The notes under the pieces were generated by a model, which was not told the DNA's origin, did not search any database, and was given only the letters and a program-made list of their open reading frames with translations. Below are positions 10,163 to 22,300 of a stretch of 64,000 nt of DNA, one piece after another. The first letter of the stretch is position 1. Every line of letters starts with the position of its first letter. A program made the translations under genes and the position numbers. The DNA is from Hyposmocoma kahamanoa (Eukaryota; Arthropoda; Insecta; Lepidoptera; Cosmopterigidae), in assembly GCF_003589595.1 (NCBI RefSeq), contig NW_020653200.1:4186099-4250098 (forward strand), in the 5' to 3' direction.

Positions 10163-12067
10163 TACGTCGCTCATACGTACATTACATTTTTTGCTTTTCA
10201 CGTCACTGTGACTTGGCATGAGTCAAATTAACCACTATCACAATGTGCCATAGTCGTGCATGTTATGTGTACTTGTTGCCCTTGTTATATATATGTATAA
10301 CACGTTTGCTATTTATGTTCACTCGGATCAGCAATCATAACGCAAATTAAAGTGAACCTAATTCAATTCTGAGTGGGTTTTTTTAGAATCCTCCGTATTT
10401 TATAAAAGACTTTACACATTAATATTTCATATGAAGTATGTATATTTATATCGGACTACTTTACGAACAATTCAGTGCTAAGGACTGAGTCACTCGCAGT
10501 GCAGAACCTTACAAAGTGTAACCGGATTTTTTTGTCGAGACCAATGTCAATATCATATAAATGGCGGCTTAAGCGACAGGTCTTGAGTGAGCTTTCCCGG
10601 GTAAACAAAATAAGGACGCATATCAAATTCTTCAGTGTCGAACGCCACCTAGAAAATATAAATAAAATAAATTTGTATTTTGACACCTTTTTAAAAACTC
10701 GTATAGTTCTTCTTATTCAGTTAATTTTTTCGTGTATAAAATAATATTTTTGTGTTCATGTCATTATTTTTAACGAGTCGTTGGTTTGTTTTAAGTTTTG
10801 TTTAATTAAGGTATTGCCTAGTAGTCGGAGAGCCAGACAAAGTTCTCCAAGAGAATGGTCGTGTCTATGAATATTTTATACACCAGTACATAGTGAGGAA
10901 GCAGACTACAAATGTTTATTCAGATCTCAAGCACAGAAATTTTAGTCTCGCGAATCCTGGGAAATTGTAATAGTAGTCTTATTTTACAAGTTGAGTAACA
11001 TCTCTAAGTACTAGATAATATTAATGCTACAAATTTCTGCACAGAATTAACGTATGTTACGAATGAAATGCACAATAAATACGAAATTAACGTTCAATTT
11101 ACAAGTCTTTGTTCAATGTTTACAAGAGTTAAACGAATTTATAATATAATAAGAAACCAATATCAATTCTCATTAAAAAATTAAAAAGTAATTTCGTATG
11201 GACGCACATACTCGTACATAGAAAAATGTACGACCATTTAATATTACAGAAAATGTAATGAATATTCATATCTACATCCATGTGTACATGAAGTAAAGTA
11301 TGAAATCGCCGTTCTATATGGAAAAGTAAAAAGTGTTAAAAATTTACATTTATTAATTAAATCCCTGCAGCCTTGCTGGAATTTCATTTATTCCTTTGCG
11401 ATAAAAATAAAACAGTGGAAAACGGGAACCCGTAAAGTCTTAGAACTCATTTCCGACTAAACACATTCACGGGAACTAAATTGTTTTCCTTCTACATAAT
11501 TATTTAAATTGCGGAAAAGATGGTTGTCAGCAGGGTCCAGATAAAGTACGCGTGGATTAACCTGCAACTGAGATGGTTTTCTCGGCTATATATGTATGTA
11601 TATATGCTCCCTGACGTAGTCGTGTAGAAGTAACAGTGAAAATCAATTTCTACGAGTCCTGCCAGCATCATTCGCATTTTTTCATATTAACGTTTAGGTG
11701 TCATAGTTGTACCATATCTAAAGACGCTATAGTAAATTACTCTGCGCCTGTATTACCAATTTTTTGTGTTAACAATTTTCTGTGGGTAGGTTTGTTTTTT
11801 GGACATTGTTTGACTTTGTCGCTAAGGTTCGAATACTTTCTTCTTTCTTTACAATTAATGATACGTTCTAAAACTCCTACAGGTATGTGTTGATTGAAGT
11901 CTTACCATACCGTCAGATAATCTATATTTTGTTACCAATTTGGCGTATATGGGTCAGTACTGTGAGTAAAGTTACAGCAAACAATACTGCTAATTTTCTC
12001 CATAGTTTACGATAGATTCGCCGTGCTAGTCCACGTTAACATGGTAACGTTCAAATTTAAAGTCTAG
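10163..12067. other. Intergenic DNA upstream of EVI5
   Basis: No supported exon or transposon. Open frames near 10,456-10,744 occur on both strands of the same segment and look accidental. Confidence 0.5.
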
Positions 12068-12232
12068 TCGTCCACGCGACTCATTGTAACGATAAATTTT
12101 CCACTGCAGAATCGAGCAAACCGAAAAAGCGTAGTGCGTTCGTTAGTTTTATCAGCCTCGTACACGTCGCTAAGATGTCGCGCAGCGTTAGTGCCACGTC
12201 GGAACTCGTATTCACTAATTTTAGGAGTATCC
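12068..12232 (-). mobile_element. Mariner transposase N-terminal fragment
   Basis: On the minus strand, EYEFRRGTNAA, then a TNERT word and FARFCSGKF, correspond to EYEFRRGTNAA...TNERTVRFWFKRFRDGNF of the intact mariner at 18.8 kb. Only the N-terminal 50 or so codons remain. It is diverged, and no terminal repeats were found. Confidence 0.7.
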
Positions 12233-12552
12233 TTGTTTGATTTTAAACCGAAAGCACAATTAACGAAAACTAAAATATATAACTCCAAAAATTGTAAATT
12301 TAAAAACTTTAACATTTTATATCGAGTTCTTTCGAGGTTTTCGTTTTTAACATTTTATTTCATAAAAGTTACCAATCTGAATGTGACAAAATACCTTTAT
12401 TTCATTTCAAAGAGGCCAGACGTTTCGAGTGTAAATTTTCTACTTTACCTCAAATATTAAATTGTAAACGGGTACTTAAGACGTCCTATGAAGGTACACA
12501 GTTGTTCTGCGTGCGCGATTGTTAGATTCTAGAGCATTAGCACGCTCCGTGT

Positions 12553-12557
12553 TCAGT
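12553..12557 (+). promoter_or_regulatory. Possible EVI5 initiator (TCAGT)
   Basis: TCAGT, the arthropod initiator consensus, lies in CCGTGTTCAGTGTTTCGTG about 740 bp before the EVI5 start. A GC-rich stretch (12,600-12,750) follows, as expected of a 5' UTR. The motif is short and common, and no TATA box is placed convincingly. Confidence 0.25.
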
Positions 12558-13281
12558 GTTTCGTGTGCTGTGCTGAACAGACACAGTTAAGCCGTGTGTA
12601 AAGACGCGTCGCGGCGATCGCAAACAGACTCAGGCAAGCGCTCTGGCGTCGGCGTCGGGCGGCCTTCATGCTTAGTGGGCGGATGACCGCTGCACGCGGA
12701 TCATTCCACTGACGGTACCAACTTTCACCTACCAGCGCGGTTTCATCGAAATAAAAACTTAAACGCCCGATTCAAACACGCAATTATCTCCAACTGTACA
12801 CACAATCCAATTAGTTAACTTCGCTTAATACCAGCCTGACTCATTGTGGATTGTTCAGTAACGTGAATTCGGCAAACTACCTGCAATCATACTTGATTAT
12901 CATCCATTGTTTGTGCATGTGTGGTGAAGTAATACTACTATCAATTTACCAAAACAAATTTAGTGCCTTCTAAGGATTGGTTTTTCTTAAGCTAAGCTGT
13001 AACCGAAGTCATAATTACGTTTACATGAAATTATATATCTATGTATATACGTATTCGCTAGAATTATAGTAACAGAATTAAAATGCGGATACTTTTAATT
13101 TGAATTCATAGCGCCTTTTACACGAGGAGTGAAAGTTAAAAAAATAGGAGCTCAGGTGCGAGAGGTGTGACAAAGAACATTTCACCGTTGAACATGAGCT
13201 CGGAGTTTATGGCGTAAATGCACACATCAGGTGCGGTGAGGAGCGTGCGGTGAGGCGGGCCGAAGGGACGCAGAGTTCTTT

Positions 13282-13371
13282 ATGGCTGATCACCATGAAG
13301 GTGGACGCCGATGCCAGGGACATGCCCATCGCGCCGCCACCGGTTGCACTACCTGGAACCCCGATCGCTAG
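13282..13371 (+). promoter_or_regulatory. Upstream ORF overlapping the EVI5 start
   Basis: An ATG 13 bases upstream of the EVI5 start opens a 29-codon frame that ends at TAG 13,369-13,371, inside EVI5 exon 1 in another frame. Its context is weak (TTTATGG), while the EVI5 ATG has a strong one (CACCATGA). Leaky scanning would be needed for full EVI5 translation. Confidence 0.55.
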
Positions 13372-16300
13372 TAATACAGATTCGCCTGTGTCATCTTTAG
13401 ATGGTTTGTTGGTTCAAGACTAACATATACTAACGCACATCACCTATAAATACTTGCCTAACATCTGACATGTCAACCTCATTTGTGTTCCTCATATAAC
13501 AGCCACATAACCAACTGCGCTTATAGTTAACAGCACGGTCACAAATCTTCTAATTTACTTGTTAACTAACATAGCCTCCACGTTTACTCACGGGGTGTAG
13601 TTACGATGGAGTTATCTCTGCAACTCTGGTGGCTTGAATCCGCAACAGTTTTAATAACTGCTTGATAGATGTTAACATAGGTATTTGTTATTCATGTATT
13701 TAACTATAATAGCATATTAACCAGACTGTTATACATTAAACGTAAGTGTTGCCAGGTCCACCCAGTTATACTTAAACAATAATGATATGATTACACATAA
13801 ATGGTCAAATCGTCTTTGAAATGATATATCTGGCAACACCGCACTGTCTGAAAACCATTTATGAATATGTTCACACCAGTAATCACATGACGTAGTTTTT
13901 AGGTACCTACATACTATTTACCCGGAAAAATTAAGCATTATACTCGTAATAATACTGAGTTAGCATCTGACAGATTATCCAATACTGTGTTAAAATAATA
14001 CATAAATCATTCTACTAGTGCAATATACTAGTGCGTTGACTCAAGCGTATCGTGTAAAATGTGAACAAACTCTTGTCAGGGACTGGTGATGGCACAAATG
14101 TTGCACAGTTACTACAGACAAAAACAGCGCCATGTATTCCACCGATGCTTTGATCATACTTTCGCACTTTTTATTATTTTAATAAGTATTTAATTTGTAA
14201 AGCGATTATATCAGCACTGATGGTTGTTGTGTAAAATTCCATGTTCTCTTTGTTTGTTTTTTTTAAATACTTCAGGATTACATTCGAGATAAAACCATAC
14301 TCCCCCTATACTGAAGGGCCTGAACTATAGACACTGTTATGTCAGAAGTTTTAGACAGTGCTATAAATCTTACGTCGGCGCTATCAACATTATTAATGCA
14401 ATTTGTTGTATGTATACTTCTGCAAGATTTGATAAATTTCTTAAGTTATTCTCGATTTGGCATCTTTATATTGATTCAAAGAGTATAAGGTCTACCAGAA
14501 AAATGAAACGACACAGTATGAAATTGTCCCCGTCTCTGGAACAAAAATCCGATTCATAGGTCGTTTCGGTTGCAATACACAATTACTTACAATAAAATAC
14601 GATATTAATTGTCAAGAACGTTGTATTCCAGTTGCACCAGTGTTTCTAATCTCCATTTTTAAATCCCGCATCAGGAGATTCTAGTAGACCTGTAACTGGG
14701 GCCCTGCTCTCGAAGCACGAAATCCGTAGTTACGGCCATTTTCCCACTATGGATAATTTACAAACTTGTTTCGATAGGGGCTAGAACTAAGAATGTATGA
14801 CAACAGCTTCGAACATTCCCGTCTTTTCGTTGACGGACTTCGGGAGTGATTCTGTAGGCCATCCGTAGTGGGAAAACGGCTGTAAGTAGGGGTGTCGTGC
14901 TTGAATAGTAGAGCCCCTGCACCGGCGTCAAAAATTTCCCGATTTTCATAACCTGAAAATCACATACTTGGTCCACGCAGTAGTCCTCAATGACATTAGT
15001 TGCCAAAGAAGTTAATCAGTGAGGTGATATGAGTATGTCTCGAGAACCACATTAATGCCAGTGGGATAATAAGAAATTTATCCTTAAGGCCTACTACTAA
15101 TAACCAGCGCATCTTGACGAGAATTAATACGTTGCATATGCAGATTGCCAGCCTCTACCGAGTACAGACTGTGAGGCTATTCCGTGCCCGGAGCGGGCGC
15201 TGCTAGCCAAGCTGGAAGAAGAAAACCGGCGTATGGAGGCGGACGCCAAATGCCCCTCCCTCACCACAGTGCACAGCCGCAAGAGCTCTGACACCTCCCA
15301 AATATCACTGGCATCAGGTAAACGACTTACAATTATATACATCTAACATTCAAGTAGTGGCAACCCCTTACACTTGTATTTCACACAAGGATTAAATTAC
15401 ATTCATATTATTTAAATTTACCTGAAATGTATACTGGAGTATCATTGAAATCGTTACTTAACTTAAATTTTTTAACTTACTTAACCTTATTCGATTTTAT
15501 GTTGTATCTTTATGTGGCCCAGGCTACCAATTTTTATTTGTTCGGAATGTAGAACGTGCTAGTTTTAACGCACGAGTTTTTTTGTCATAACTTTTTTCTC
15601 GTCGCGCAGAGCCCTGTGTAAGTTATTTGTTATAGGTTAAATAATAGACATTATATACAATTTATTATCGAGATGAAACAACGTTAGTTTATCGCTTATC
15701 GCTGTATCACTCGTTATCTTTTAGTCAGTAACCACAGCCTCACACAGTACCATAGTTCCACTACCATGTAATAATACGTTACACTGCGAATTATTTTGGA
15801 ATTAGTCGGTGAGATATTTAAAAAATATATCGCTTGTTTATAAATTCATAATTGTGTTTGATATTTCTTGCAAATCATAAAATGTTTATGTCTACTACGG
15901 AACAATAAGAGAGGGTTGCGGCGTGGAAGAAGATGTAGTGACAAAGAAAGAGATAGGGAAGCTTAGATGGTCCGAACATTTATAGTGAATGAAACAAGAT
16001 TGAAGCCGAAAGTGAGCTGTGAAGTTGGTAAGGGTGGACCAAGGCGACAGAGGCTGTCGTCACTGCCTACCTCGATGGAAAAAGGGCGTAATGTATATAG
16101 TCTAGACAACAATAGAAATGTGAACATGGAAAAAGCTGACGACTCAATTTATCCTCAAAATGTCCTGGAATTTTACCTTTCGAGTATTTTGTCAAATTTG
16201 TCATTAGGTTTGTACACATTTATTATGAATCAGTCAACATTTGTATATACAATTATAAATATATAGCACACCACAAAGTTAATTACGTCTTTTACGTTGT

Positions 16301-19300
16301 ATTTAATTCATGGTTTATTCATAAAACAGTGGTTAACTAGAGGTTTACTGGCTCATTTGCAATAATAGACTTATTGAGAAGCCAATTTGAGACTGTAGGT
16401 TATTTTGCGTGAAATATGTGCTGCAAACATTTTATCTAGTAAATAAATGCTCACAACACTTACTCGTAAACGGTATCTTAGCATGCAAGCACAATCGGCT
16501 GTAATGTCCTAAATTACGCCCACGGGTTTTTTCATTACTACCATCGCACTATTAATAGGGCGATGAATACGAAGAATCTATAACCACCTTAAGGTGGTTA
16601 TAGATTCTTCGTTACATCATTGCATTTATTTCCTCGCAATTGTGATGAAATATATTGTATGTAGCACGAGCAGTAAAAAATTACAAACCTCGAGTCATTA
16701 AAACCCTTTTTCGTATATACCGCCTGTAGTACACAATGTACTATTTTCTTCAGGTTGTTACTCGTTAATAATATAATATTTTTTTATTTGCAAATTTTAC
16801 GTGCAGCGACCAGTTCCAGTCATGAGGAAGCTAAGGTGGGCAGCAACGGGGAGGAAGACCTTTGGGGTCTTTGGGGCCGCATCGTCAGCAACTGGGAAAC
16901 TGAGTGGAAGAGGCGCAATCAATTTGTCCGCGACTTGGTGCGTCAGGGTGTGCCTCACCACTTCAGAGGAATCGTGTGGCAACTCTTGGCCGGTGTTGAT
17001 CAGTCGCCCGAAAAGAAACTCTACGCCTCTTACATTAAGGTGACCACGCAAAAACCGAGTTCACACGATGTATATGTGTATGATACTCAACGCTGTGTTT
17101 AGACTAGTGTCATGAGAGATCGAAGATTCGCGTGCAATTGTTGTTACACAGCCAGTGTACCCAATTACATTATCAACACATTTTTAAGATCCAATTGTGA
17201 AACTGAGCACAATAAAACAGAAGACACTATGGGTAGTCTACGTATTCCTAACGTTCTAACGATTCTTAAGACGTCTACTCGTAAAAAAGGATCCAATTAC
17301 AATTTCCACACAGTTTTAATGATTTTATTAGCGCATTTGTATAACTTTAATACCATGAAATTGAATGGCTCGTGAGAAACTTTTTCGTAAAACCGAGGCG
17401 GAATGTTAGTAACTAAATAAATAGGCCTATAGAAATTGCAGGTTTGCTGAGAACTAATAACGCACCACTCAACATAGCCCCGCTCAGGGAAACCCTGTGT
17501 CGCGGGTGCCATGGACACACGTACATAGACAACCACAAATTACACCCAAACTCACGAGAGAAATAAATGTAGGCCATACAAATATTTCTCCCGGCCCGGG
17601 AATCGAACCTGGGGTCTCTGCGTGGCAGTCCGGCATGGTAACCGTTCGGCCAAAGAAGGGAGTTAAAGAAGTACATTGTGAAAAAAGATAAGTCAATAAT
17701 GATAATTATTTTATTAAAAAACTGACCCCAAAAGTTTGTGAAGTTACATCTATAAGTTTTATTGACATCGGTTAACGGAAAGTGGATCAAATCCAATAAA
17801 CCGGATTCATCCACTAATATGCCGCTCTTAGAGGTGAAACATTTTCATTTCATTTTTACTCCCTTTCCAACAATAAAAACATCATAGAAATCGTTTCACA
17901 AATATCGTAGTAATCGCGTAACCGTCGAAATGAAAACCTCATCTTATTTTTGAAGTCATAAAAATATTAAATTAAAACCAATGATAATCCTAACGGGGTT
18001 CTCTTATTTTTTTACTTATTTATCGTAACTATGTATTTATTGAAGGTTTAACTATATCTACTATTAGGAATTCTACTCTACTAGGATATCTATTATTTAA
18101 ATCTTTAAAATCAACCCTTTATACATAATTAACTTCAAGGTGTTCTCTACATATACGTAATTAACTAGAGGCCTTCCCTGTTCCCTATATAGAAATTACC
18201 AGTTGATTAGCTAATATTAATGTGAAAATATGAAGTTAATTGAAAGATATTCTTTATTCTTATTTATTTGTCTTCCATATGTACGTTACTTACAAAATTT
18301 CTTATGTAAAATGAAAACATTTCCAAATTTCGGTGTGGAATCATCCGTTACAAGTTAACGTGAGATGACCATGGCATTTAAGAAATATTCGTTGTTGAAA
18401 TTTCAATTGCATTTATTTCAAAGTCGATATTTTGTGAAATAATTGAGTATAAATGCGATATGGTAATACCGATCTGTTTGTATTTCGAAATGCTTATTTA
18501 GTTGGGATCCTTTACAATTGTGATATAGGTCTTGACTTGACGGTTTCGTACAAGTTTACAAATTTCTAGAGCGAGTATCAGAATTTTTTGTTTGATAAAA
18601 TAGAGTATACACACAGATGTGTCTGTGGGTTTACCACTGTCTGGGATTATGAATCCTTGTAAAGGATTCTAATAAATTTCTTTTGTAAAGTCATAAATAA
18701 CAAATAATAGGGGTTAAACTATGAAATTGCCGATTTGTACTGAAAATCTAAATTGTTTATTTTTTAAATTTTTAACAAATTTATTTATTCAAAATAGTTG
18801 CCATTATTATCTATACATTGCTGCCATCTAATGGGAAGGTTATTAATGCCTTTGCGATAGAACTCCGACGATCTAGACTGCACAAACTGTGTGAAAGCAT
18901 TTTGTACTGCCTCCTGGGAAGAAAACTTCTTGTCACGTAGATAATTGTCCAAATCACGAAAAAAATGGTAGTCCGTTGGAGCAAGGTCTGGTGAATACGG
19001 AGGATGACGAATGGTTTCTAACTGCAGTTCCTGAAGGGTCAAAATGGTTTCTCGTGCTGTTTGAGGTCTCGCGTTGTCGTGGAGCAATAATGGTGAAGAT
19101 CGATTCATGAGTCGGGGCTGTTTTACTGCTAGTTTTGTCAACATGGTTCGGAGTTCGGCACAATAGACATCTGCCGTTATTGCTTGACCAGATCGGAGAA
19201 AACTATAGTGAATAACACCATGCTGAGACCACCAAACAGTTACCATTACCTTTTTATTGGTAAGTTTTGCTTTAGGACACTGTTGTGGCATTTGACCTGG

Positions 19301-22300
19301 GGTCAGCCATTGCATTTTTCTTTTCCGGTTATCATAAAGAATCCACTTTTCATCACATGTTACAATTCGATCCAATATTCCTTCATTTCTGTACCGGTTC
19401 AACAAGGCAACACAAGTTTCAACACGCGTTTCTTTCTGCAGATCAGTCAAATCATGAGGCACCCATTTTTCGTATTTTTTTATTTTATTGATTTGACGCA
19501 AGTGAGTCAATATTGTGGGTAAGGTAACGTTAAACCATGCCGCTAATTCCTGGGTAGTTTGACTAGGATCGGCTTCCACTATCTCTCTTAATTCATCGTT
19601 ATTCACCTGTGTGGGCGGTCTTCCTCGTGGCTCGTTCTTTAAGTCGAAATTTCCATCACGAAAGCGTTTAAACCAAAATCGCACGGTGCGTTCATTAGTA
19701 GACCCCTCTCCAAACGCAGCATTGATATTGCGGGCTGTTTCTGCCGCGTTAGTTCCGCGTCGGAACTCGTATTCAAAAATCACTCGAATTTTCGCAGTAT
19801 CCATCTTTCTTGTCTAAATTGAATAACAAAAACAATTGAAAGTCGATATTCAAATGTTTCAAATTAAAAAAAAAAATCACAGAAACCATTTGAAAAAAGT
19901 TTCATTCGAAAACCTCAAACCATGAAGATTCTATGAAAATTCAAAGAACCTATTGCAATAAAACGGCAATTTCATACTTTAACCCCTAATACATTGTCTG
20001 CTTTTACACATGATTCTCAATAACAAATTGCCATAACCCTACCTCTTGTCAATAGTTGGTCAACGATAGCAGCAATCTGGGTATACTGGTCGTATTTTGT
20101 TAAATTAACAAAAAGATAAAAACGTTGGTCCCATTGTAACCGAAAACCTTGCGCGACTGTCTTTTACTAAGACTTTAACATAATATTTATTTCTTTTTTT
20201 TATTTATTTAAACTTTACTGCACACAAAGTATTATAAATGGCGGACTTTTCTCTACCAGTCAATCGAAGAGCTGAGTTCAGAATAATAACAGGAGTGCAT
20301 AACATGACAAATAAAAACAAATAAGTAACGCACAAATAAATCTAAATTTATAAATAACTGTGATACGTTATCTACACACAATATAAAACATGCATACGAT
20401 ATATAACATATAATACATGACTATACCCATACATAAACAACCCATAGTACCTATATATTCTTCTTTTTTTTAAATTTAAGTTGCTGTTTTTAAATTCTAT
20501 GTAATTTACATTTTACGTTATTTTTGCAAGCTGTGTTCACTCATAAGCAGTTGTGCAATTTGTATAAGAACTTCACCAAATTGTATTTATAGTATGTTAC
20601 ATTGTAATAACTGTAAGTGAACCAATAAACTAAAAAAAACATTTACTGATTGTTTGCAAACATAATACATACAGTACTAAATACAAATTTAATGATAACA
20701 GGCGAAATCAGCATGCGAGAAGGTGATTCGTCGGGACATAGCGCGTACCTACCCCGAACACGATTTCTTCAAGGAAAAAGACGGCCTAGGACAAGAGTCA
20801 TTGTTTAACGTGATGAAAGCATACTCGTTACACGACCGAGAGGTTGGCTATTGCCAGGGCTCGGGATTCATCGTGGGATTGCTCCTTATGCAGGTCAGAC
20901 TTAGAGCGTAATAAACTTTGTCACTTCACTAGCTCGGAAAGGCTTTCTTTCTCATTAGAAATCTGCACGCAAAAGCTAGCGTGGAAAAGGTTTTTGAAAT
21001 TCGAATTTGACGATGGACTGTGGTTGTGGTGCACCTAACTTTTTCTTCCGATCAAAAAAAAAACATAATGACACGTTTAACTACGCGATTTTCGTATATT
21101 ATTTATGTAATATAAATACGTTGGGATATTTTATTCTTATAGTTGTTGACATTAAATTGATAACTAATTTTGTTTATTACATTATTTTGTTATAGTTCAA
21201 CTATACAGTTGAATCTTTCATCTACCATTTTCCTCGCTATAGTCAGGTGAAGTTGAGTGTTTCGCTAGACAGCAAAGTTGTTTTGCGTCTCGTGGCTTGA
21301 AACTCGCGTCAAATAATAACTTTGTAGCCTTAAATAACAAATAACTATTTATTATACAATCTATAATTAAGTCGCTCCTGCGTCTTTGTCCAACTATGAG
21401 ACAACTTACAAAACGTGGCCCATTTTAAATTTCCCATTAAGATGCCTGAAGAAGAGGCGTTTGCTGTACTGGTGAAGATAATGCAGCAGCATCGTATGCG
21501 CGACATGTTCAAGCCTAGCATGGCCGAGCTAGGGCTATGTATGTTCCAGTTAGAAAACCTCGTGCAAGAACTGCTACCCGACTTACACGTCCACTTCCAA
21601 TCACAGGTTAGTGCAAAATATACACATCAAAACTATCTAGGTATCAAGCACATTTTTGCAAGTTATTAAAAATCTGGTTTTTTTAGGTTGTTGGGACATT
21701 GGATTTTTGTGATTAATTTTATTTTCAAATTCAAATTATAAAATTGATCAAAAACAATCCATGAGTGCTAAAAAAATTAAATTAAAAAACCTGATTTTCA
21801 GTAATTGACAAAAACGAGCTTGATCTCCTAAATCTTTTGATGTGTTTATAATATTTAGTCGCCTGGAACAATGATGTTCTTTTTTTCAAGTAAGGAAAGG
21901 CTTTTGAAATAAGCAGTGATTTTTTTAAATGTCGAATGAATCCCAAGTTTTTGAATTTCCACGTTAAATGTGTGGTCTATCTAAAATATTAAATTGAAAT
22001 TTTTTTCTCTTGAATGTACAGAACGGAGAAAAACGAAAATGAAAAATATAAGTACAGAGAGATCAATACTTCATTGCATACCATAATGTTGTATACAAGA
22101 TGGTAGGTAACATTAAGATTAGTATCGGCCCGGTGATGGCACGGCAAAAGACAAAATCTGAATGAACCAATTCTAACCTCATTCTATTTACTTAAGCTTT
22201 AAGATGAATACAGATACATATTGCTCATTGTGTATTTGAAAAAGAAATGTAATTGCATGCTGCGAGCTGCGTTTCGGTAGGGAATGCGCATTCCGCCTAG

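Noticed and set aside
16797..17051. Open frames opposite to and beside EVI5 exon 3
   Set aside because: Shadows of the real TBC exon, whose phase and splice sites fit the gene model.
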